Shown here one piece after another: positions 55,481 to 64,000 of a stretch of DNA of 64,000 nt. The translations under genes and the position numbers were made by a program. Where the stretch lies: the NCBI RefSeq assembly GCF_016859285.1, contig NC_053400.1, positions 25,380,001 to 25,444,000 of the forward strand, given 5' to 3'. The notes beneath the pieces were generated by a model. It ran no database searches and was not told where the DNA came from. It saw only the letters and a list, made by a program, of their open reading frames with translations. The stretch comes from Xiphias gladius. Lineage: Eukaryota; Chordata; Actinopteri; Istiophoriformes; Xiphiidae. How positions within the stretch are numbered: position 1 is the stretch's first letter; each line of letters starts with the position of its first letter.

Positions 55481-56231
55481 CTGATCCCCTGACCTCCTCC
55501 TGGAAGCATGTCCCTCTCCAGCAGACAGAGGCGATATCCCCACTGTTCTTCCAACACTTGGGGTAGTAGTACTTCTAGTGGTCTCTGGATGGCTCCACAC
55601 TCCTTAGTGTTCAGCGGGTCCGTGCTGGATAGACATGCTGCCAATAAAGTTACTGTTAATTTTCTTTACCAGTGTAGTTACATGAAAATGAATACCAGGT
55701 ACAAATATCATACACTGAACATGTTGGCCTACCTTCCTTATCAGTGTCAGGTCCTGATTGGGAGAAAAGGGGCCAACCTCCCTCCACCTCTGCTGATTGA
55801 GGGCTCAGATATGACAGAAACACATCAAACTCTTTGTCATCTGAGAAAGAGTGTTGGTTGATGTGAAAGACAAAATTGACACCAAAACATTAGAAATTTA
55901 AACTGTCACTTTGAACAGTGATAAGATTAGTTAGAGATAAGGTTGTCACCTCCATTTTTGTGATTACTACATAAAGTGCATCATCATAGTGTGCTACATA
56001 CATTTTTCAATTACATGCACTGGATTAAACCTGTGTCAAGGTATTATCTAGATTCTTCAATTATTTTATTAAAGTAATGCTTTGTGGGGTTGAATAAATT
56101 GAAAAAAAATTGCATCTTCATATTGTTGTAGAGCTTTATCTAGAGGTTATGCTACATCCTGTGAAGAGGAGCAGCTGTTGGGGCAGGATTCCAGCGTATG
56201 CATGCTAAGCTTAGCTTTGAATTTCTACTTT

Positions 56232-56291
<60 letters not shown>

Positions 56292-58759
56292 TGCTTTCTG
56301 ACCTCCATCGTGTTTTCCATGTTGGAAGTGGGATTTGTAGATTAGCTTTAGTTCCAGCCATTTCACATGCAAAACAATTCCCAGCCCAGCTACCAGCAGC
56401 AAAGACACAAAGGGATACCCAACCAGTGACGGCCATTTTACTGAAACCAAGTCCAAAATATGCTTATTAGATTGTATTATGTCTCGAAGGTGGCAATCAT
56501 TGACATGGGGCAGAGGAAATAAGATGTGAACAAACAATTGACACATTATCACCATATAAAAGGCAAACTTGTTAGCAAACAGTTGGCTATTTACACATCC
56601 AGCAGACACAGAGCAACAGTAGCATGCATTTTCAGCTGTGTTTCTGTCCACCTGACAAACCTAAGTACAGTATTCACTCACCTTTTAGCTCTGTCTTGGA
56701 CTCCAAATCCACCACTGTCTTGCTAGTTGCTAACTTTGCTTTTTTTTTTACTGTTTAGTGATGAGTAGGTAGTGTACAGTAGGTTTATCTGACTGTTTTA
56801 CTAAATACAGATGTCTGCAGCGGCTGAGAAGACACTGTTGAGAGCGATGAGAGTAAACCAGTAACTAAGTTGTGGGCCATGAAACCAAAAAAATTGAGCT
56901 GAAGGACACTAATACGCTCTGTGGAACTGAGGATAGTCGAGCCATAAATCTCTGTGGGTTCTCTATAAAAAGTGATTCCATTCACATGACACATAGTCAT
57001 TTGATCCATTATAAATAAAAATATTGAATAGTGCAGCTTTAAATGTTGCCTGCACAAAATTAAAGCTGAAGTTTCAAACTCTCCATCAGTATCAGTCAGT
57101 GGATATAACTGTTTGAACATGGTGTTTTGAAAATGGCTACAGAAATAAGTTGCCTTACAGATGGTTTCACCACTGAGCTCATTGGATTGGTTACAACATT
57201 TATTGGATTGACCTTATTGGATAGAACATTTTCAGTTCTGGCCACAGGAGTGTAGGGGTTGTCAGCCAGCAGGTTCATAGCTCATCTGCCCTTTCAGGTA
57301 TCTGACACACCTGACTCAAACCCTGGAGGGACTTTCCTCTAGATTTTATAATAGATTTTACTGTATTATCATTCAATGTTGATGTTTGATACAGTATTAT
57401 TTGAACTGTAATGAACCATGTTATGACAAAATATGGTATCTATAAAACAAAGACATGAAGGTGACAACAGAAACCAAAATACCTTCAATTTTCTTCTTGA
57501 GCTTGATAGTGACACTGCTGTTTCCGACAGTATTGTTGGCAATGCAGGTATAGGTGTGGTTCAAGTGTTGTGGAGTCACCTCTTTTATGATGGCTCTCCG
57601 TGTGACCCTGTACTCTCCATTTATCTCCGACCTCTGTCTGAATCAGGAAAAGCATTTCAGCAGCTTTGCAACCAAATGAAAACTTATCATGCAAGCCAAG
57701 CTGAATCACGTTTATACCCTCTGATTTTACAAAATCTTAATGAGCAAACACTGGCAATACTGAATGAAAGACAGGCAAAAGCAAACATTGTCTAAGGGAC
57801 TGCAGTGACTCACTGTGGCCTCTCCATGTGTAGTTGAGTCATACTCTCTTTGTTGCCACTGTAATTTATGTACCATCGCACGTCTGCTGAAATCTTATTC
57901 TCATAAGGAAAAAATACCTCACAGGTCAGAGTATGAGACCAACCTGGAAAAAGTAAAACATTTGGGCATAAAAATCTAACCCTTAATGTAGAAGAGTGAT
58001 AATATGAATGTTGTCATACCCGTTTGGAGGATGCGCTAATGAATCATTCAAAGATTAGACCATCGAGTCATTATCAGAGCTGTTTCAAATATGTAAGTAT
58101 AAGCTACTGCAACATTTTGTGCATAAAAAATCAACAATTACAATGAATCATCTTTAGAATGACATGTTAGATACTTCTGAAAGCTGCCTTAGAGCCAAGT
58201 CAGTTCTGAGTTAATACATATAATAACTAAACTAAACTAACTAAAACTAACTTTGAGTAGGCAAACAATTCTTTTTACTTTTCAACAAGTGGTTGTCAAC
58301 AAAGAACCAGAACTCTCAGAACCTCATTGTGTACAACATTTTATGCTGATTATAGTGGCAACAGTGTTGATGTTTGGTTGACAATTATTTGGAATTCACA
58401 TCGCTGAAATGGCTCTGAAAAAGTAGCTCAAAACCATCTATTAGTTATTAACTCTGATAGCTGTAAGATTTTACCATAGCACATTTGAATACACTCACCA
58501 AGCTCCACTTCCTCTGTCATGTTGCCAGCAGGATACACAATCCTTGGATGGTTACTTGTTGTCTTGTGTGCTGGTATGGTTTGGGAAATAAATTAACATA
58601 TTCAGTCTATTTTCTGCCTACTTTACTGTGCATCTGGAAAAACTTTATAAACCAGATATGAGCTCTACTTCGACATGTGGTGGCACCCACATGTAAGAAA
58701 AAACACTGTATGATGAGAGGAATCAAGACAACTTGAAGTGAAAAATAATTCTAATGGCA

Positions 58760-58826
<67 letters not shown>

Positions 58827-61800
58827 TTGATTAAACAATAACCTCATTATGGACTAGTGACTTGTAGAGTGTGTTTCCCTGCCGTTTTCCTTTGCATGCT
58901 ATGTTGTTAAGTCTCCTGTGACCCTGACAAGAATAAGCATAGAAAAAGCGGATGGATACAGAAGTTTAAAAAGTACCTCTAGTGTGGTTCACTGTCTCGC
59001 TTTTATCAGGGAGTTTTAATGGAAGGACCAGTTCAAACAGGTCAAGAGGCAATCTTTGTCAACCATACACTACCTTGAATGTTGAGACATAAGACTCAAC
59101 AAGGATGTAAGGTTAGCTGGTGGTGTGGGCTGTGCAGATTGTAAAGTCCCTTTAGGCAAATTTGTGATTTGTATTATTGGGCTGTATAAATAAAATTAAC
59201 TTGAGTTGACATTATTTGACTTGACTGGGAGTCTACAGCCATTCTAGCAGCTCTGTTAGTACGATTCGTCCCAGGGGGGACATGAATGTCTGTACCAGAT
59301 GTCATGGTAATCCATCAAATAGTTACTGAGACATTTCTCTCAAAACCACAAATGTGAACCTCATCGTGGCACTAGAGGAAAAATCAGAGTATCACCAAAG
59401 TCCGTAGGATTCATCCTCTGGGCATCACAGATGTCTGTATAAAATTTCATTGCAATCCATCACGTAGCTGTTGAGATATTTCGGTCTGGACCAAAGTGGT
59501 AGACTGACTAACTGACAGACAGAGTGACGTTGCCATCGCTTCAGCCATGCTGCTAACATTTCTAAAGACAGACTCTGACAATGGCATGGATGCTTATATT
59601 TAGGTGTCAACTGTTGACCCTCATTAATAGCAGAAAACCTTATCCTGGAAGAATTTTACAAGAACAAGGAGGTCACATTTGGAAACTTCAGTGTCGATTA
59701 GACAACTGAAAACTGAAAATAAAAAAAACCATGGGGTTTCTACTATGCTCTCTGATCTCTCTACTGATTCATTCTCATTGTTTGCTCCATGACATAGTTA
59801 GCAAATCACAAATTGAGGGGTTAGGGAGGCTAGCTATTAAGTCTTAAAAGTGGTCTTGTTGAGTATCATACTTATCCAGTACACACAGACATAGAGCACT
59901 TACGTACAACTTTGACTTTAACAGCCCTCCTGAAGGTCCACGTGACTCCCTGCTCAATTATTTGTCTATCACAGAAATATACACCAGGATCAAATTCGCT
60001 TTTGACTTGGCAGAGATGTAACAGCCCATTCCTTTCACAGGAGTCTCTACGCTGCTCAGACACAGCTATGTTACCCTGTAAGAAAGTACACTTGTTTGAG
60101 TTTTTGCTGTGATTTGGTTGTTTCCATTGTGAAAAGGATAACCCTGCTCATGTGTGTACGTCACCTTGTACCATCTGACATCTGTGTTGTTACTACAGTT
60201 GCGTCCCGGGCAGGGGACCTTCCCGCCAGCACTGTTGAGCAGCTCTACTTTGTTCTCCTCAGGCCGGAAGCATCTCAGACTGATATTCTTCACCACCTGT
60301 AGATGCAAGTACAACTTGCTGCCACTGGACAGCAGAGACCTGAACACTCAATAGAAGGTCATGCAACCAGAAGCAGTCTACACACATAAAAACAACCACA
60401 ATTTGCCATATAGCAAAAAGGCTTTTTAAATTGTTACTAATGACTTAAAGAAAAATATATTAATAATTTATTAAAGCTTTAATTGTTATTAGCTGGTTAA
60501 ATAATTATCTTTTTGGGTTGTTTGCTGGTATTTGTGCCAATAACAATTTATTAATTACTTATAAACATTTATGGTGGCAAACTCAAGAACTAATTGTCAG
60601 TAAAAAAAAGATCACTAAATTTAAACCTCAATCAGCGATTGGTGTATTGCCAGTACCTGCCAAACTGCTGCGGCCCATGTAGTAGAGTCCATGTACATTC
60701 AAATACAGGCCAATCACTTTACTACAGTCACAGGCCAAAATTGGGATGTGGACCATCATGTGGACGATGACAGATGGAAAAAAAAAAGGCGCTGTTCATT
60801 AATAGCAGATTTAATAACCAGAGGTGTGGACTCGACTTTGACTGGAGTCATTCTCAAGACAGGAATTTGATGATTTTAGGCTTAAAGGTGCCCTGTGGAG
60901 TTTTCTTCTATGCGTAAAACAAAAGTCAGTGTCTCACACCAAAACAATTTGTAATTACCTTTGAGGCCTAACACATGCACATTTTCTTCCTCTTAAAACA
61001 TTTACAAATTTCTAATTATTTTAAATTCATCACTGTTTATATCCATGTTAACTGCCTTTCTTGGTGCATTACTGCATTTCTTGGTGCATTACTGCCGCCT
61101 GTAAATCAGTGGAATAGTATGAAACGAATGGTTCGAATGTGTATCGCACCAGCTATTTGCAATTTTAGTGCACATGCACATGCACAAGGACTAACAAAAC
61201 ATGGACCCACACATAAAAACATTGCTCCAAAGCGCAACGAGATGTCAGCAACTCCACAGGATACCTTTAAACAATAAGCAAAGCAAAAAATAATTTTTTT
61301 TTTGGAAAAACTAGACTTTTGAAGGGGACCATGCAAGTCAAAAATATTCATGACAAGTAATTTTTACTGATCTGTAAATTATTAACAATGATATCCATTG
61401 ATGAAAATCAATATAGGTTCTTAGGATAAGTTCACATCTTTTCAAGTCAATATCCAAACATGCCCCATACCCACATGCCCACATGTACCACTGAAAGAGC
61501 TAGTTGCTGTAATCATTCCTCCTCTCCATGACAAGAACCCTTCATGATGTGTCCCCAGTGAAAGTGATGGGAAACAAAATCCACAGTCCTATTTGTTCAA
61601 AAAGGCATCCTAAAGTTCAGCTAAAGCTAATATGAGGCTTTAGCCGTCTGAGTTAGTCAAATTAAAAAGGAACAATTACAGTGACCAAAAACTGTTTCAG
61701 TTCATATATGGGAATGTGAGTGTTGTTTTAAGGCATACTAGTAAAAATTAAAGTGAAATTATTATTTAAAACCCCTTAATGAATATACCATATTGATTTA

Positions 61801-62309
61801 CCCTTCACACTGCAATGCCAGGTACATTAGTTAAAATTGCTTTTATAAGATTAATCACAAGCATTAAATAGAGCAGAGGTAATGACTAGGAATGTGATTA
61901 TTTACCCTGTGAGACATGTGTAGTTTCCAGAATGTTTTACTTCAGCTGGGAATTCTTTTCCACAGTCAAAGGATGGGCCTTCATTTCCTCCTCTGCCATC
62001 TCCAGTCCTGGACCACACCACGTTTATGCGCCTGTTCGTGGATTTTACACACGGCATCATAAAGCTCTCTCCCTCGACGGCTCTGTAGTGCTGATGTGTA
62101 GTATCCTGCCGAAGACCTATGAGTCCTGCAGTTGCTGCAGAGTCATATGTCTCTTTTTAATTGTACACTCTAAAAAGGAGACACCATTAATAACAATACA
62201 ATTTGTGTTTAAAGTAATTACCTGGTCGTTTGTTTTGATGGTTTCCCATACAGCATCCGTCCAAGACAATGGGAAAGATTAAACAAACCAGAATGTATCC
62301 GGTTTGCAT
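54253..62309 (-). CDS. il18rap: IL-1 receptor family protein, best fit interleukin-18 receptor accessory protein (IL-18R beta)
   Basis: Type I membrane receptor: signal peptide, three Ig-like domains, one membrane pass and a TIR domain. Coding exons: 62309-62222, 62134(or 62152)-61906, 60339-60165, 60075-59904, 58570-58499, 57943-57814, 57637-57483, 56440-56303, 55840-55733, 55637-55494, 55362-55247 and 54492-54253. Length is about 588 (594) residues, against 599 as I recall for human IL18RAP. Signal MQTGYILVCLIFPIVL; N-glycosylation sites NNT, NMT, NYS, NHT, NSS; membrane segment near residues 346-366; TIR box 1 FDVFLSY, box 2 ERDMLPGG, box 3 FWRSLRKAMP. GYRLCLLERDMLPGG and RALKVLPSLNW fit IL18RAP better than IL1R1 or IL18R1. 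Family is firm; the exact ortholog is inferred. A 5' UTR intron ends at acceptor 62326/62325. Confidence 0.82.
55399..55481. repeat. (CA)n microsatellite filling an il18rap intron between TIR exons
   Basis: About 80 bp of CA on plus, TG in the transcript, inside the 131-bp intron 55363-55493. It begins about 12 nt after the donor and ends about 35 nt before the acceptor. Confidence 0.95.
56234..56291. repeat. (GT)n microsatellite beside the il18rap transmembrane-exon donor
   Basis: About 28 GT repeats on plus, CA in the transcript, starting about 11 nt downstream of the donor at 56302/56301. Confidence 0.95.
58762..58822. repeat. (TA)n microsatellite in il18rap intron 4
   Basis: About 30 uninterrupted TA repeats. 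Confidence 0.95.
59140..59215 (+). repeat. Dispersed repeat, family C tail (plus orientation)
   Basis: CAGATTGTAAAGTCCCTTTAG, GCAAATTTGTGATTTGTATT and GGGCTGTATAAATAAAATTAA match the reverse complement of the fragment at 33.6 kb. It lies in il18rap intron 4. Confidence 0.6.
59225..59560 (-). repeat. Dispersed repeat, family A, reverse-orientation copy
   Basis: In reverse it holds CACTTTGGTCCAGACCGA, two GGATGGATTnCCATG-like modules and the terminal AGCTGCTAGAATGGCTGTAGA. The middle ATGTTAGCATGC part is missing. It lies in il18rap intron 4, between the Ig2 exon 59904-60075 and the exon at 58499-58570. Confidence 0.7.
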
Positions 62310-62324
62310 CCTGTCTCTCTAAAT

Positions 62325-63040
62325 CTGTAAAAAAAAATCTCATTTAATTAGGTCATGATGCTGATCAAATCAGTCTTCCTTAAATGTGAGTGTTTTTTCT
62401 AATGTTTACTCATGCATAACCAGATCTAGAGTTGTTGTATTTCCTCCTAATTGTCGGAAGTGCTTGTTCCCCGTCTCTTGGGTGGTGACTCTTTAGGTGC
62501 AACATTTTCACAGGACATATAAATGTTGTAGTAGGTGGTATCATACAGTTTCCTGTTGAGTTGTTTTTCTTGATTTCCCTAGAAACTGCCACTGAAGTGA
62601 TATTTGTCTTCCTGGTAGTTGTTAGCCACTTCCTATGTGAATGCATTTCTTAGAATTGCTGTGTTATATTTTACTGTTCTATGGAGGGAAACCCTAACCT
62701 TAGTAGGTTAGGCAGATTTTTCAGAGGCATGCTTTTTAAAACAATGAAATTTAGACGACAATAATAAAGCAAGATACAACACAGTTTTCTAAGATTAAAG
62801 TTAGAGACCACACACATGATGCACATTCCCTCTGCTTTAACATGTGGTAAGTACAAAGGAGTCTTCAACAAAATACTTTCTGAAAGCACTGCAGACCACA
62901 ATGTATAATAATCAAAAACCAAGCCAGTCAAAATGCAGATATTGACCCAGATAAGTTGTATCTTAACTACCACATATTGGTTAGCCCTACTTACCACATG
63001 TTAAAGCAGAGGGACTCTCTGAAGACTCCTTCAACAAAAC

Positions 63041-63072
<32 letters not shown>

Positions 63073-64000
63073 CAAAGCCATGAAGTTGAAGAAACATTGT
63101 GAGATTGTGAGATTGATTGAGATAGGATTGTCTCGAGGCACAGATCTGGGGAAAGCTACAAAAAAATTCTGCTGCATTTAAGGTTCCCAAGAGTACAGGG
63201 GTCTTCGGCTAAGTACTGATTGTCAGTATGGGGTCTTGAATGTAGATTCTTGACGGTAAAAATGAATTTAAAGGATTTTAGCGTAAGGCTGCAACATTAC
63301 AAAATGCCAGAAAGGGGAAGGGGTCTGAATACTTTCTGAATGCAATGCATAATCACTGCCTAGAAATGAGAAACCTTTTTTTGTCTACCCTTGTCTGAAA
63401 TCAAGAACCCACTGTTTCAAAAATCACTAAGAATTTCTAGTGGTAAACCTGCAACCGTTTTCATTGTGAACTGCACATGTGCCAGATAGAACAGGAAGCT
63501 TAAAGGACAGGATCAGGTTGTTAAAGGAATAGCTCAACTTTTTCAAAAATAAACATATTCACTTTGAGATGAGAAGATCAATATCAATCTAGTTACAGAG
63601 CTGGAAATGGACGCATTTAGCCTAGCTTAGCATAAAGACAAGCAGGGGGACACAACTAGCCTGACTCTGCCCAAAGTGAAAAACTATGGAAACCAACACT
63701 CATTTTTTTTAAAAATGTACATAAGCAGAAATATAAAAACATTTTACCCATTTTACTGTTATTCTGGGCAGGATCTCTTGTTAGTAATCTGATTGCCAGA
63801 TATGGCTGGTGGGCAGGCTTTGGTTCTTGTCTCTGTACAGGTACAATGGTACCAAACCTGGCAATCTCACTGTGACGACAGGACTCTGAGCAGTTACTGC
63901 ACCCAGCTGCTGTTTGCTAATGAAGAGGTCCAGCACTCACCACGCAACCAGAAATTATAGTTTTTACGTTTCTGCTTGTGGATGGGTTAAACAAACATAG
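62325..64000. other. 5' flank of il18rap and right-hand end of the window
   Basis: Should contain the il18rap non-coding first exon and promoter, because the start-codon exon is preceded by a T-rich tract and acceptor (TTTTTTTTACAG). I cannot fix that exon. No other gene is recognised. Confidence 0.5.
63505..63700 (+). repeat. Dispersed repeat, family B, copy 3
   Basis: Starts AAAGGAATAGCTCAACTTTTT and continues to TAGCTTAGCATAAAGACAAGC and CTAGCCTGACTCTGCCCAAAG, colinear with the arms of the 46-kb foldback. Confidence 0.6.

Noticed and set aside
57433..57795. 120-residue plus-strand frame overlapping il18rap exon 7
   Set aside because: Antisense shadow of a real exon whose splice sites and Ig-domain sequence are on the minus strand.

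Overview
The window is eukaryotic, with GT-AG introns, long CA/GT microsatellites, decayed DNA transposons and ancient vertebrate gene families. Gene content and repeat types point to a spiny-rayed (percomorph-type) teleost fish. Five protein-coding genes are supported exon by exon: atic (minus strand, 5' half only, running off the left edge), an MNX-family homeobox gene that is probably mnx2a (minus), stk16 (minus), pcnp (plus) and an IL-1-receptor-family gene that best fits il18rap (minus).

Layout. 1-5406: first eight exons of atic, covering the whole IMP-cyclohydrolase domain and the start of the AICAR-transformylase domain. 5.41-5.77 kb: CpG-rich atic promoter. 5.77-9.27 kb: a 3.5-kb A/C-rich higher-order tandem array with a basic period of about 147 bp and about 20 units. 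9.3-16.2 kb: intergenic DNA with microsatellites and one dispersed repeat. 16.26-20.14 kb: the three-exon MNX gene. 20.1-46.9 kb: about 26.8 kb without a recognisable gene, holding dispersed repeats, a nested Tc1 remnant and several stretches that look like developmental regulatory DNA. 46.95-50.6 kb: stk16. 50.66-53.5 kb: pcnp, head-to-head with stk16 over a very short shared promoter. 54.25-62.33 kb: il18rap in twelve coding exons, tail-to-tail with pcnp. 62.3-64 kb: 5' flank of il18rap, with one dispersed repeat.

The genes do not form one pathway: atic completes purine synthesis, MNX is a motor-neuron/pancreas transcription factor, STK16 is a membrane-anchored kinase, PCNP is a small nuclear PEST protein, and IL18RAP is the signalling partner chain of the IL-18 receptor. 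The MNX gene next to a large gene-free interval is the usual arrangement of a developmental regulator with distal enhancers.

No clearly undescribed biological system is visible. The points most worth a second look are the array abutting the atic promoter, a perfect 20-bp hairpin in MNX intron 1, CA and TG microsatellites lying against the splice sites of the transmembrane and TIR exons of il18rap, and a 378-bp insertion with a clean TTA target duplication. Reading frames were followed by hand across each splice junction. Orthology and conservation statements are from family knowledge, not from a search.
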